A stretch of DNA of 64,000 nucleotides from Pararge aegeria (GCF_905163445.1 NC_053187.1:19143001-19207000); one strand, 5' to 3'. Positions 43,513-54,545 are shown, counted from the first letter of the stretch. Made by a program: numbers and translations. Notes: a model not told the origin generated them from the letters alone.

Positions 43513-43990
43513 TTACTAGCGGAACCTCGCGACTTCGTCCGCGTATTAGTCAATCGAGAAGCTAGAATAGATTGCTACTAGCTGTTATTTGTGAAGAGTT
43601 ATGTCCTTTATCTCAGTCAATATTAATCAGATCTTCATTAAAATACATGTTTTATAGTATTCACTTTAAAATATAAAAAAATATTATTAAAATCGGTTCA
43701 AATTAAACGGAGCTATGAAGTAAAATTGATAAAACTTATTGTTTATCGAGATAAAAGATATCCTATATGTTGACCCGGAATATCAGCTACCACTATGCCA
43801 AATTTTATTTAAATCCGTTCAGTAGTTTTCGCGCGATGCCCGGACAGACAGACAGACAGACAAAAATTAAATAAAAATATGTTTTGGACTCAGCATCAGA
43901 TTATAAAGCATCCCCCGGTCAAAATTTTCAAAATATATTCAATGTACAGAAATCTTCCAGTTACAGTTTTATTATAAGTATCTATAGATA
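43513..43990 (+). repeat. Family H ACTAGCGG-headed repeat, copy 2
   Basis: Head 'actagcggaacctcgcgact' with 'tcgtccgcg', 'tgtttatcgagataaaagat', 'ttcagtagttttcgcgcgat', 'cggacagacagacagacaga', end 'agttacagttttattataag'. Reverse partner of 28.3 kb. About 478 bp. Confidence 0.75.
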
Positions 43991-44384
43991 TTGGTACATA
44001 CAATATAATACGAAAACATATTTATAGGTGAGGCAAAACTAGATAAGGACGTTCCCTATAATCATTTCTTGTAAGCCTCTCAACTCGCAAACGTTCACCT
44101 TTAGCGTAAAATGGTATTAGCTGTTATATTTGGAAACATTCGCGCCTCTGCATTATTACGAAGCGTCCGAGCTCGTAATTTGCGATCGTTCTCAAAACGC
44201 GATAACCTTTCCAGCGGTTATGTAACTGCAGATACAGATCACATTCGCTTTTCACTATGACCTTTTCGTTGTTATTGCTGTTACGTAGAACTGCCTTAAG
44301 GGTCTGCCTTTAATCTATACCAATAAAAGGCTTTGATTTACAGACAAACTAGAATCCAAACAGCCAAACATACAAATTTGAAAT

Positions 44385-44530
44385 TTTCAGTAGTTCTTTG
44401 AGCAGTAGTAGTAGTAGAGCTTCTAATGACAGAGCTCGTCTGGAGAAGTTCTACCGCAATGCTTATTTCGCCAGACGTGGTGTGTTCCGGTCTGAAGAGT
44501 GTGGTTGCTGGTATAGTTACAGATAGGATA
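44385..44530 (+). repeat. Dispersed repeat P, copy 2
   Basis: 'gagctcgtctggagaagttc', 'accgcaatgcttatttcgcc', 'gttccggtctgaagagtgtg', 'gttgctggtatagttacag'. Preceded by a short agt run. Confidence 0.55.
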
Positions 44531-45189
44531 GGTTACGAATACGCTCCAGATGCGCTTTTGCATGGCATGTCCCAAAAGAAAGCTTTTTTTTTATTTATCA
44601 AATAAAACAATCACATCAATATAGTTAGTATAAAAGCACCGAAAAAACCTCAGAGGTTTGTCCTCGGTGCCTATTTTAGGTGTTTAATTAGAAGAATTGC
44701 TGCTCCCAGCTGTGTGAAAAACATAATAATAATGATAATTTATGCACAAGAATGTAGATACATAGAGATTTTATAATATTAAATAGAATCCAGTACATTC
44801 TACCAGTTGTTGTATGAATATTTCACAATATCAAAAATGTTACAGTAATGAGATTAAATGATGGAATTACTAAACAATTTATTATAATTCAATAGATTTA
44901 TAATTTACTTTCATTATATATTTTTTAAATATATCAAATTAAATAAATGTTAGCACGGAATTACGATTTGTCTTTAAACAAAAAGATTATAATACAAATT
45001 AAAATCATAACAACTTTAATGGCTTATGTGATATTATTATAATAGTATAATAATATGACATAAGCCATTAAAGTAAACTTAGCATATGTGTCATTAGTTC
45101 TAATTAAAAATAATAAATTCGATATCAACTGCTATCAGTTATACTGCTACATTGTAGAACGATAGGAACTAAGTAAGCGTGTACATTTT
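44531..45189. other. AT-rich stretch with hairpin
   Basis: No gene. Contains the long hairpin at 45013-45074 listed separately. Confidence 0.55.
45013..45074. repeat. 17-bp hairpin with AT-paired loop
   Basis: 'actttaatggcttatgt' (45013-45029) and its exact reverse complement (45058-45074). The intervening ATATTATTAT/ATAATAATAT can extend the stem past a G/G mismatch. Confidence 0.75.
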
Positions 45190-45249
45190 AATATTTAATA
45201 GTAGTGAGTACAAAAATAAATAATAAAAACTATATTAGAAACAAAAGAG

Positions 45250-45504
45250 TCAGCCAACTAACTTCGCAAAAAGAAATTGTTGCAGTTTACGCTTAATGTT
45301 TATAATATTTACTTTTTGGATCAACGTTGAAGGTAGTTCATGAATCGCGTAACAAAAAGGTGGAAGGTTTTTAGGAAAATAATAATTTGAATGTGTTCTT
45401 ATGTAACACCTATAAACATAAATAACTTGTTTATTTCCACTGCAAGTGATCGTTAAATAAATTTTACAGTAACACGAAATAGCTGTACTAGCCCAATTAT
45501 GCAC
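45250..45504 (-). pseudogene. Possible LINE ORF2 C-terminal remnant
   Basis: An 84-aa frame with NLPPFCYAIHELPSTLIQ and NIKRKLQQFLF, vaguely like the LP...FK(R/K)L end of non-LTR ORF2 proteins. Without the WN.LP core, the assignment is weak. Confidence 0.3.
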
Positions 45505-45809
45505 TAGATATCCAGCTGTAACCGGTTAAACGCCGCTTGGCGGGAAACATTAAAAACTAGTCAAGTGTATGTAATTTGTATCAATCGGTCACTTTCACTG
45601 GCGCACTATTACGTCTTTTAATTAAATTGTTGCGACTTAAATCATCTTTAAAACCAGTTTTAGCAGTACTTTAATAATAAGGGTTAAGTTATCGTTTTAC
45701 TTACCGAAGTAGTACCTAATGAACACATTACGACTTCGACTTGTCAAACGATAGCTCATAGAGAAAAGTCTTAATAACTATATTTCTTTAAATTTTTTGA
45801 TAAATGATT

Positions 45810-45955
45810 GTGCAGTCTAGGATGGTAGCGGGGTAACCTTTTGGGTCCATGGCAGTTATATAAAACCCGTAACTATAGTCGGTTTCTACTCGACATCGTA
45901 ACAGAACGCTCAATCGCTTAGCAGCACGTATTTGTATGTAGGGTAACCAGACAAA
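45810..45955 (-). mobile_element. SINE-C copy, 3' half
   Basis: 'gtgcagtctaggatggtagc', 'ggggtaaccttttgggtcca', 'gtcggtttctactcgacatc', 'caatcgcttagcagcacgta'. Confidence 0.75.
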
Positions 45956-46319
45956 AACAAAATTTATCACAGTTTAGCCTCGCGAAGAAATGTTGACTAA
46001 ATGAAAACTTATTTAATCAACATTTCGTTTTTGTTAACATTTTTGTTTACCTGATATAAGTTGGACGTGTACGTGTGTGTATGCATGTGGAATCGTATAT
46101 CCCGAACGGATGATCCAATTTTGATTTTGGTTTCTTTTTGCTTGGTTAAGGTGAATTAGTCGTAAATGTATTTGATGAAAAAACGATCCAAGATGGCCGC
46201 CGCTATAAAATGGCGGATCATATATTTGTATTATTTAATTTAAGTATATGGTTAAAAGTACATACCGATTGTCCAAAATATTTCCTATTTTAAGTGGATG
46301 TGACATTTAAGACTAGTTA

Positions 46320-46366
46320 GTTAAAACCGGCTAAGTGCGAGTTGAACTTGCACTAACGTTTTGGTA
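46320..46366 (+). repeat. 'AAACCGGCYAAGTGCGAGT' repeat edge
   Basis: 'taaaaccggctaagtgcgag' and 'ttgaacttgcactaacg' resemble the start of a common lepidopteran repeat (from memory). A second edge lies near 54.51 kb. Confidence 0.45.
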
Positions 46367-46475
46367 GCGAGCGGTGATAGCCCACTTTCGGGGGAGCAAG
46401 TTTGAATCATAGCACGCACCTCCAAATTCTAAGTTATGTACGTTTCAATTGAAATATCACTTGCTTCAAATTAAA
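46367..46475 (+). mobile_element. SINE-B head fragment
   Basis: 'gagcggtgatagcccacttt', 'caagtttgaatcatagcacg', 'cacctccaaattctaag', 'aaatatcacttgcttcaaa'. The rest is missing. Confidence 0.65.
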
Positions 46476-47311
46476 CAAAGGCTTAGAAATAAGATCCTGT
46501 ATGTACTATTCTGGTACGAAACCCTAATAATAAGAATATATTTATTATCGTTTAAGCAGATATACACCACCTGTAGAGCAGAGGTTAGCAGGTCAAATTA
46601 AATATGCTAACATTTTCGACACTAAACTTTTATAAGCAAATTACTTGACCTATTCTCAAACTAATAAAATAGCTGAACAACACTTACCGCAGCATTCGTG
46701 TTATAAAACAGCCCATATTTTGATATTATAAGACACTTACCCTCTGACCTTTGTAAAATGTACATACAATAAGAATAAATGAAGGTCTTGTGAAATAACA
46801 GGTAAAATCTGTCTCTAATTATACATTAACATAGAAATTCTTCTTCTTTTTGTGCCACTACCGGAGTTTAGATGTCAGCTCAGCGAACTCCTTGCGGTCT
46901 TCTCCAAGCGATACAATTTTTTTCACGCTGACGATGTTTGTCCATTTACGGATATTGCACAACCAGGACTTCATCCTCCTTCCAACGCGTCGTTTGCCTT
47001 CTACTTTGCGTCATTATGAGCTGCAGCCACTGCTTCAGTCAAGTATCGCTCCTGTCTCAGGACGTGGTTCAGATACCACTTATCTCTTTTTAATAATTTG
47101 AAATAAGTCACGGCTTCTGGCGACGCGCTCGAGTGCTCAAGTTAGAAACCTTGCTGAATCCAGGTAAAGCGGAGAATTCTACGGTAGCACACGGTAGGTA
47201 CATCTCAAAGGCTTCGAGACTTTTCTTTCTGATTTATCAAATTAAGTCTCCTTCACAGAAAAAGTTCCGAAACCAGAGAACTCCAGAAAGGTTGCATAAG
47301 AGCTACATCAT
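46476..47311. other. No gene seen
   Basis: The part near 46860-47100 is less AT-rich, with short open frames ('gcgtcattatgagctgcagc'). No motif assigned. Confidence 0.45.
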
Positions 47312-47640
47312 CATCAACATCATCATATCAACCCATTACTGGCCCACTACAGGGCACGGGTCTCCTCCCAAAATGAGAAGGGTTTAAAAGGCCGTGGTCA
47401 ACCAAGCTGGACCAGTGCGGATTGGTGGACTCCACTCCTTTGAGAACATTGCGCAAAACTCTAAGGCTGCATGCCTTAGAGTTTTGCGCAATGTTCTCAC
47501 TCTCAGTTTCCTCACGTGTTTTCATTCACCGTTGAAGCAAGTAATATTTAATTACATAAAACGCATATAACTAAGAAAAGTTGGGTTCGAAGTCGACCCC
47601 CCGAAAGGTAAGTTACCCACCTACCCACTGGGCTCTGCAC
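47312..47640 (-). mobile_element. SINE-B copy 8 with internal palindrome
   Basis: Tail 'catcatcatatcaacccatt', 'ctggcccactacagggcacg', 'caccgttgaagcaagtaata', head complement 'gggttcgaagtcgacccccc', 'cccactgggctctgcac'. Between 'gagaacatt' and 'ctctcagtttcc' it carries a 59-nt perfect hairpin. Confidence 0.8.
47441..47499. repeat. 27-bp perfect hairpin inside SINE-B
   Basis: Arm 47441-47467 is the exact reverse complement of 47473-47499, with a 5-nt loop (tgcat). It occupies the place where other SINE-B copies have a single 'gagaacat...ctcaggcatgc' segment, so one arm is an inverted duplicate of SINE sequence. Confidence 0.9.
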
Positions 47641-48056
47641 TGCATAAGAGCTATAGTATGTACAAAAGCTATAAAAATCAATACATTATGGAGCTGTACC
47701 CAACTATCTTTTTGATTTATTGGTAAGAATTTTCAACACGAGTTGGATTCCCGAGTTGGACCAAAAATATGTTGTAGGTTTTTTTGTAAAAAAAAATCTA
47801 AGTTACTAGGCCGTGATTCCAAAATTTGCGGATTCCAACCCCGTGCTTTGGAGAGCATTGTAACCTACGTCTTAGTGAAAATAACAAAGACGTGCGATAT
47901 TAATATAATCGTTAGAAGCTCGCCAACCGCCATTGGAGCAGTTTAGTGGGTATATAATATTCCAAAAGTCTATCCTATATGCGTAAGGAGGGAGCCATGT
48001 GGCGTGTAGTGGGATGAATAGAATTTAAACAAAATAAGATTTTGGTATAAAGGTTG

Positions 48057-48275
48057 AAATTCAAATACAAAATTCAGTTATTTCAACTATCACATTAGTG
48101 TGTTTGTCGCTCATGTGTGTCGTGCCGCGTAGCGCGAACCAGTTCATGAGTAACTTAACTCACGACAGATTTAAATTCTAAAATATTTCGAGTAGGCTTA
48201 CTCTATAAGCACTTTTGGAACGTCAAGTCTATCTGATTGAGTGACTCTGCCATCATTTCGGAAGTCAGGTAAAAA
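48057..48275 (-). mobile_element. LINE-K 3' end, diverged and interrupted
   Basis: 48057-48090 ('aaattcaaatacaaaattca') is tail-like. 48178-48275 has 'gagtaggcttactctataag', 'cacttttggaacgtcaagtc'. The ninety bases between do not match LINE-K. Confidence 0.55.
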
Positions 48276-48607
48276 TAATACATAAGCTCTATGAATGTTC
48301 AAAATAGAAGATGGCAGTGTTGTAAGTTACGATGTCACTGACATACAGTCACGTACGATTGCATACCCTGCCCACCAAGATGGGCGATTGCGATTTCGTA
48401 TTAGATAGGCGTCCGAGCGAGCTGCCTACATTTCTATAAAGACTATTACTCTGCCCTTATGGGAACTTTATTGGGTAACGTAGGCAATAATATTATAACT
48501 TTGTTTAATTCAATTACTTTAATGGCTACATTCTAAATCTAAGAATCTTGCATTTCATAATAATCAGATGTTTCATTTTATTTCTTTAAACTCTTTACTC
48601 GATAAAG

Positions 48608-48649
48608 AACTTTGTGTTCTTTGTGTACTAACACAAAGAACACAAAGTT
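48608..48649. repeat. 19-bp perfect hairpin, 4-nt loop
   Basis: Arm 'aactttgtgttctttgtgt' (48608-48626), loop acta, arm 48631-48649 is the exact reverse complement. Confidence 0.85.
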
Positions 48650-48889
48650 ACTCTTACTTAAATTTAAATATTACCGAATAACTGTGATTATAACATTACT
48701 TAAACTATATTATATTCATCCTTGTATACTTTATCCTGGGGAAAGGGCCTGGTGGCTTGAGATACAGGTTCTACCTAGTTCAAGCATCAGTCCCCACAAT
48801 ATAAATGTGTAACAAAATAGCCCGTAAGCAACATTATATTGTACTCATACTTGTAAGTAATGTGGAGAAATAAATAAATCATTCATTCT

Positions 48890-48972
48890 AAAAAAAAAAA
48901 AAAAGCATTGTACACCTACAAAGTTAATAATACAAAGATGGAAGTAGAATACAAAAGGCGGCCATCATCAGC
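48890..48972 (-). mobile_element. LINE-E-related 3' UTR fragment
   Basis: A run at 48891-48904, then 'gcattgtacacctacaaagt' and 'gaatacaaaaggcggccatc'. Confidence 0.45.
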
Positions 48973-49019
48973 TAGAACGAAAAGTTGGTGTAAAATTATA
49001 ATAAACCTATACATTCAAC

Positions 49020-49528
49020 AAGCCAAGTCATCATATCGTCCCGTTACCGGCCTACTACAGACCACGGGTCTTCTAGCAAAATAAAAATGGGTTAAGGCCG
49101 TAGTCCACCACGCTGGCCCAGTGCGGATTGCTGGGGTCCACATACCTTTGAGAACATTATGTAGAATTAATAAATATACGACGACAATACACACATCGCC
49201 ATCTAGTCCCAAAGTAAGCGTAGCTTGTGATATGGGTACTAAGATGACTGATGAATAAAAATATAAACAAATATTTTCCAGTTGTGGGAATCGAACACAC
49301 AGCCTTGGACTCAGATAGCAGGGTCGCTGCCCACTGCGCCAATCGGCCCTCTAAAAGAACTCTCAGGCATGCAGGTTTCCTCACGACGTTTTCCTTCACC
49401 ATCGAAGCGAGTGATATTTTTAATTACTTAAAACGCACGTAACTTAGAAATGTTAGAGGTGCATGCTGGGATTCGAACTCTGCCCCCGAAATTGAAGTCG
49501 AGCACATACCCACTGCGCTATCATCGAT
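49020..49528 (-). mobile_element. SINE-B copy 9, split by SINE-A
   Basis: 49020-49167 ('ccggcctactacagaccacg', 'ccaccacgctggcccagtgc', 'gagaacattatgtagaa') and 49354-49528 ('gaactctcaggcatgcaggt', 'gtgcatgctgggattcgaac', 'actgcgctatcatcg') are contiguous in intact copies. Confidence 0.85.
49168..49353 (-). mobile_element. SINE-A copy 11 inside SINE-B
   Basis: Tail 'taataaatatacgacgacaa', body with an internal deletion (after 'gatgactgatgaat'), 'gggaatcgaacacacagcc', head 'actgcgccaatcggccct'. Possible short duplication 'agaa'. Confidence 0.85.
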
Positions 49529-50159
49529 TCAATAGCTAATTACGAATACATTAACAAAATTGCACAAATAATATAAAATATTAAACTAATATATAAAGTC
49601 AATCGACCCATAAATACCTATAAGCATAAATATAATAAAAATAAACTTAGTAATAAAAGCCGTCTTCAATGAGCAAGATTTTATGCGTTTTTAAATATAT
49701 CATGCGATTTTGCCTGTCGTATGTTTAGTTGTATGTTCACATGCTTTTATTGTATTTTTGTGAACCGCTAACCGGTTGGTAATACATGGTGATTGGCTTT
49801 TATCTAAATGGGGAAGTACTACTGCAAATTTTCATGTTTCTTTCTTCCGCCACAGAAAATATATGAACAGTGAGATTCACGTCTAACCAAGCAAAGGTAA
49901 AAGACCTCGAAGGAGGCACCCTCGGGTCGATGTCCCCCACTTCTCATGGTGAGCTTTCGCGCTTGCCCCACTCCCCAGTAACGCCGTAGAAACCCATGGT
50001 TGGTGGTTGTCGGCAAGTGTTCGTAAAAGAAGTCAATATATTAAAGCAGTAGAACCTACGAACCTACACTCATAGTCGCACGCACTGACGAGATCCCAAA
50101 GCTATTATCTCAGGATTTTAGTTGGGGATACTAGCTTTAGGGCCTCGTGCTTTAATGTA

Positions 50160-50330
50160 TTTACTGTGCTTCCGCCAAGCATTGCTGTGTTTACCACAAG
50201 CGTGTGGTTGCCCCAAGCACATAAGCATTAACACCTACGCCTAAGATGATGGGCACACGGCATGTACCCACCAACCTACCCTACCCTGTGTAGGACGGGT
50301 TCCTTACTCTGCGAAGTGTCGCGATCGTTG
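50160..50330 (+). repeat. Dispersed repeat P, copy 3
   Basis: 'gcttccgccaagcattgctg', 'ataagcattaacacctacgc', 'ccttactctgcgaagtgtcg'. Order similar to 7.0 and 60.1 kb. Confidence 0.45.
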
Positions 50331-50554
50331 GGTCATCTTGGTCCGTCAGTAATTAATAGAAAAACACGTTAATTATTAAATAGCTTCCATTATAATCGCT
50401 AAAAGAAAATAATTACTAACTGGTATTTTTGTAGGCGCGCTAGAAAGCGATATTACGTAATATTAACGGTGTATTTAAAGTTTCTAAATGTTATTTGCTG
50501 GTTCATCACAGTCTTACAGTAATTATGAGTTATTTTGGCTTCAAATTTCCTTTC

Positions 50555-50775
50555 GGGGGACCACGTTGGAACAGTGCGGTTTGGTGGACTCCACTCGCTA
50601 TAATAGTCAGGCATGCAGGTTTCCTCAGAATGTTTCCATCACCACTAAGGGATATTTAAATTGCTTAAAATTTAAATATCCCTTTCTTTATAAATTACAA
50701 TTGAACACCTTAAGTGTGCTGGGATTCGAAATTGGCCACACGAAGTCTTTACAACTAGGCTATCACCACTCCCTC
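50555..50775 (-). mobile_element. SINE-B copy 10 with hairpin
   Basis: 'acagtgcggtttggtggact', 'caggcatgcaggtttcctca', hairpin 50647-50684, 'gtgtgctgggattcgaaatt', 'actaggctatcaccact'. Confidence 0.75.
50647..50684. repeat. 15-bp hairpin inside SINE-B
   Basis: 'aagggatatttaaat' (50647-50661) and its exact reverse complement at 50670-50684, loop 8 nt. It replaces the usual 'gtgatattttaattactt' segment. Confidence 0.8.
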
Positions 50776-50964
50776 CGGTAGTACTAGCCCGGACGAAACT
50801 CCTCACTAAAATCTACTACTACATATAAATAGTACTAACTTATTAATGTAATAAACTAAGAATTTCAAAGAATTTTATCATATAAATCTATTTTTGTTTC
50901 AGCCCGATGCATGAGCATTTAGGTTCATAAAGTTATTGAATTGAATATATGTATTGTGCGTTGA

Positions 50965-51600
50965 TGACCTATGGGTCCCATGAGGAGGCTCGGAGTCACT
51001 CAGTGGGCGATGGAGAGAGTTATGCTCAGAGTATCTGTACGTGATGAAATAACAAATGTAGAAGAACCAGAGTTACCGACATATCTCAACAAGTCGCGAA
51101 GGTGAAGCACATACTCGTAGCATGGAGAACGGATACGGACGTTAGGGTCCTAAGGTGCTGGAATGGTGACCCGGGAAGCGTAGCGTTGGGCAACCCCCAA
51201 CGAGGTGGGCAGACGACATCAAGCGCTTCGCCGGAAGCCGTTGGACGCAGGCGGAACAAACCGTGGAATTTGGAACTCTCTACAAAGACTTATGTCTAGT
51301 AGCTAATCGATCAATCAATCAAATCTTTATTCAGTTTAGGCTATAGTTACAGCACTTATGAACGTCATACATTTTTGGTTTAATAAGTATAATATTAACA
51401 CTTATATTAATGTAAAACAAAAAAAACTATAATCAATAATTAATAATTAAAATTAAGTTTATGTTACAGCCTTAAAATATATAATAGATGTTTAATAAAA
51501 TCTAGTTCTAAAGCTTTAATCAATTATTTGTAATATTATTATTGTTATATCACCAGAGTAGTGAACATCTATCGGTTGATGTGATGATGATGGTGATAAT
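50965..51600 (+). mobile_element. RTE ORF2 C-terminus, split by a LINE 3' fragment
   Basis: 50965-51302 ('gggtcccatgaggaggctcg', 'ggcgatggagagagttatgc', 'gaggtgggcagacgacatca', 'acaaagacttatgtctagta') continues at 51562 with 'tgaacatctatcggttgatg' and a tgatgatgatgg tail. Frameshifts throughout; pseudogene. Confidence 0.75.
51303..51556 (-). mobile_element. 254-bp LINE-like 3' fragment in RTE, with TSD
   Basis: Low end 'gatcaatcaatcaaatcttt' is a short-repeat tail in minus sense, followed by 'attcagtttaggctatag' (aataaag-like signal on the minus strand). Flanked by 'agtag' at 51298-51302 and 51557-51561. Fits target-primed insertion of a truncated LINE. Confidence 0.7.
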
Positions 51601-51650
51601 TATTGTGCGTTGTGCTTTGTATTAAAAAAAAATTACTTACTGACGAAAGT

Positions 51651-52051
51651 TGAACGTGACAACGTCGTAAGAAAATACTGATGGAATGGTTGCATTTTTC
51701 AAAAGAATGGTTGCAATTTTAATTTTATTTGTTTGATAGATATTATCGTTGCTATAAACAATTGACACCACATTCACTTTTCACTGCACTTCATCCTTGC
51801 CGAAAACATGTAAATGTATTATTGTATAGAAGCTGTCCACGCGGACGCATCGCTCACTCAAGTAGGAGAGAGACAGATGTATGAACGCGGAGGCCGACTG
51901 TGCCTCTGCGTCGCTCGTTCCACGCTCTCGCTTGCACTTCAACCCTTGAATGGAACGCCTCAGAGCGAGGTAACACCGCATACGTCATACCGTTTTTTCG
52001 TGCGTGCAGCCGGCTCCATCGAATTATAAGACGTTGTCACGTCAAAATAAT
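51651..52051. mobile_element. GC-richer element with 12-bp inverted ends (candidate DNA transposon)
   Basis: 'cgtgacaacgtc' at about 51655 and its reverse complement 'gacgttgtcacg' at about 52031. The interior 51830-52025 is clearly richer in GC than its surroundings ('ggagccggctgc' and 'gcctctgcgtcgctcg' type strings). Open on both strands for about 70 codons, but without a recognised domain. I recall similar segments from other lepidopterans. Confidence 0.45.
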
Positions 52052-53079
52052 TTAAAGTAAATGGTTTACTAAGGATGCAATTGCGATGCACTAGGTGTTT
52101 TTCTCATAGGAGATTGCCAAAGATCTTCATCAAATATCCATTAGTTATAATGGGACTAAGTAAATACTGTGTCCTTCCAAATTGAGAAGCATTTTCATAA
52201 AACTTTGCAGTTACCTTTTTTATATGCGATTTTCACTCCTTCAATCGCTAGACGTTGTTATCAAAGAATTTTCAATATGCGATGTATAAAATCGGAAATG
52301 TTTTTTCCGAAGGCTACGAAAGAAATAAAAAGTGTTTTATAATTTATGAAAACACTGCTTAAATCGTGTTAAGCGAAACGCGAAACTATTTTAGAATTTA
52401 AGAAATCAGAATTTACATCTAAAATAACCTACTCGTCGAATTAATATTTTGAAAAGTTAAACTAATAACCAGTATGTTGTTTTTTTTTTTTCAAAATAAT
52501 TACTATAATTATTATGTATAAATTAGTTTTTTTTCTTTATTCTTTCCCGTATTGAAAAGGCAAAGGTATATATATCACCGTAATAGGTACAGCCATGATT
52601 TAAGTGGAGTCAGTTCTTAACTTTGGATTAAACTTCTCTTCTATCTTGTTTATTCCGCAAGCCATCTTGCTTTCCGGCTCTGGGTTTTAGCCCTTTTGAC
52701 CCTGTAGTCTTTGATTTTTCTAGGTACCTATTAAAGTTTTTTTTAATATTAGGTATTTGTATTGTTTTGCACATTCAGCACCACTTTAGCACGCAATAAG
52801 TTATGGGATCTATGAGTGCACAAGCACTCGTGACGTGGATTGTCCAATGCAAAGACAATACCTACGTATGTACCAAGTGTAGTGCAAATAAGCGAAACCA
52901 ATTTCTAAAGGCCAACTTGATTCTATTAGACATGACGTGTCTTGCCGTGAAAATTAACGTAAATTGTTAACGAGAAATAATCAATTTTACGCACTGCACT
53001 CTTTAATAAACCATAAAATAAAAAAAAATCCTTTTAAAGTTCAGGTAGATAGAATATATTTTTTCTACGTATTAGTTAC
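52052..53079. other. Unannotated AT-rich stretch
   Basis: No gene or repeat recognised. T runs at about 52482 and 52527. Confidence 0.55.
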
Positions 53080-53270
53080 TAGCTGTTGCCAGCGACTTCG
53101 GTCGCATTTGTTTAAATTTTTAAATTTTTAAGCGATAAGGCCGCCTATTGTATGTACCTTTTCTTTCTTTATTTCAATTGCGTTGTTCTTTATTGCTTTG
53201 TCTTTGGTGAACAATAAAGTTTATTTGATTTGATGTTTAAAGTATTTTATAGCGATTACTATCATGCGTA
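53080..53270 (+). repeat. Family F head split by LINE-E-like 3' end
   Basis: 'actagctgttgccagcgact' with 'tcggtcgcatttg' (53080-53115), then 'gcgataaggccgcctattgt' to 'aacaataaagtttatttgat' (about 53130-53235), then 'gtttaaagtattttatagcg', the next F module. Confidence 0.55.
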
Positions 53271-53862
53271 AAGACACATTCGTAAATAATGTATTATTTT
53301 AGGACAAATTCGATTGACAGACATATGCTATCGCAGACTTTGTTTTAAGAATAAATGACAACATTTTCGTTTTATATATTTTTTGCATAATTCGAACCGC
53401 GAGCTTTACGAGTTTAATTCGAGTTTACGCGTAAGGAATAATTTTTCCCGTTTATACAACATTTGTCATTGAATCTCTGCTTCAATTGGTTGTAGCGTTA
53501 TGTATAGTATATGGTTGTAGCCTTTCTCGATAAATGGAATATCTAACAAAAAAACAATTTTCTTTCTAACTAAGCACATACGATACGTTCTTGAGATTGT
53601 TTCAACCAAACAAAGTCTTCAGCTTCATAATATAAGTATATATTACACTATTGGGTAAACAGTTAATACTCGTAAGGGAGTGGCACGTTGATGCGTTGGA
53701 CCGTATCGAATCGATTCCGTAGGTACAATACAATATCGTTTAACTATCGACAGTGGATTGATCTCACGACCCTCCCCTCATTGACCTATCGGTGCTTTAC
53801 CTTTAATTTGCGTAATAGAGTTGTATTACCTACAACCGACGATAGTCTCAAGCATAAACTAT

Positions 53863-54420
53863 GACGGCCGATTGGCGCAGTGGGCAGACACTGTTCTCTG
53901 AGTCCAAGTTGCGGGTTCGATTCCCACAAATGGAAAATGTTTTTGATGAACATGAATGTTTTTCAGTGTCTGGGTTTTCATATGTATATTATAAGTATTT
54001 GTGCATCATCATATCAACCCATTACCGTCCCACTACAGGGCACGGGTTTCTTTCACATAATAAGGGGTCAAGGCCGTAGTCCACCACGCTGGCCCAGTGC
54101 GAAATGGTAGACTCCACCTACCTGTGGTAACATTATGTAGAACTCTTAGGCATGCAGGTTTCCTCACGATGTTATCCTTCACCGATGAAGCAAGTGATAT
54201 TTTAATTACTTCAAAATGCAGCAAACTTAGAAAAGTTGGAGGTGCGTGCTGAGATTCGAACTCGGCCCCACGAAAGTGAAGTCCAGCTCTCACTGGGCTA
54301 TTGCTTCATCATATTATGCATAGATATATTCATCAGTCATCTGAGTACCCACAACACAAGCTGCGCTTACTTTGGGGCTAAATGATTATGTGTGTATTGT
54401 TTAAGTAAATTTATTTTTTT
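53863..54420 (+). mobile_element. SINE-A copy 12, split by SINE-B
   Basis: Head 'gacggccgattggcgcagtg', B box 'gcgggttcgattcccacaaa', 'agtgtctgggttttcatatg' up to 54006. It resumes at 54317 with 'atagatatattcatcagtca', 'ttggggctaaatgattatgt' and a TTTA-like tail. Confidence 0.85.
54007..54316 (-). mobile_element. SINE-B copy 11 inside SINE-A
   Basis: 'catcatatcaacccattacc', 'cccactacagggcacgggtt', 'ccaccacgctggcccagtgc', 'aggcatgcaggtttcctcac', 'gtgcgtgctgagattcgaac', 'ctcactgggctatt'. Possible 5-bp duplication 'tgcat' (54002-54006, 54317-54321). Confidence 0.85.
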
Positions 54421-54467
54421 ATTTAAAAAAATCTACTGTGAAATTCTAGATATAAACTTATACGTGA

Positions 54468-54545
54468 GCCGGTTTTTTTACATACTTTACGTAGAATGTT
54501 AATGTACAAAAAACCGGCCAAAAACAAGTAAGACTCGTGTCTTGA
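54468..54545 (+). repeat. Hairpin at 'AAACCGGCCAA' repeat edge
   Basis: 'gccggtttttttacat' and 'atgtacaaaaaaccggcc' form an imperfect stem (about 54470-54516). The right edge continues 'aagtaagactcgtgtct' like the 46.3-kb repeat. Confidence 0.45.

Noticed and set aside
54033..54293. 86-aa open frame on the minus strand
   Set aside because: Entirely inside a SINE-B copy.
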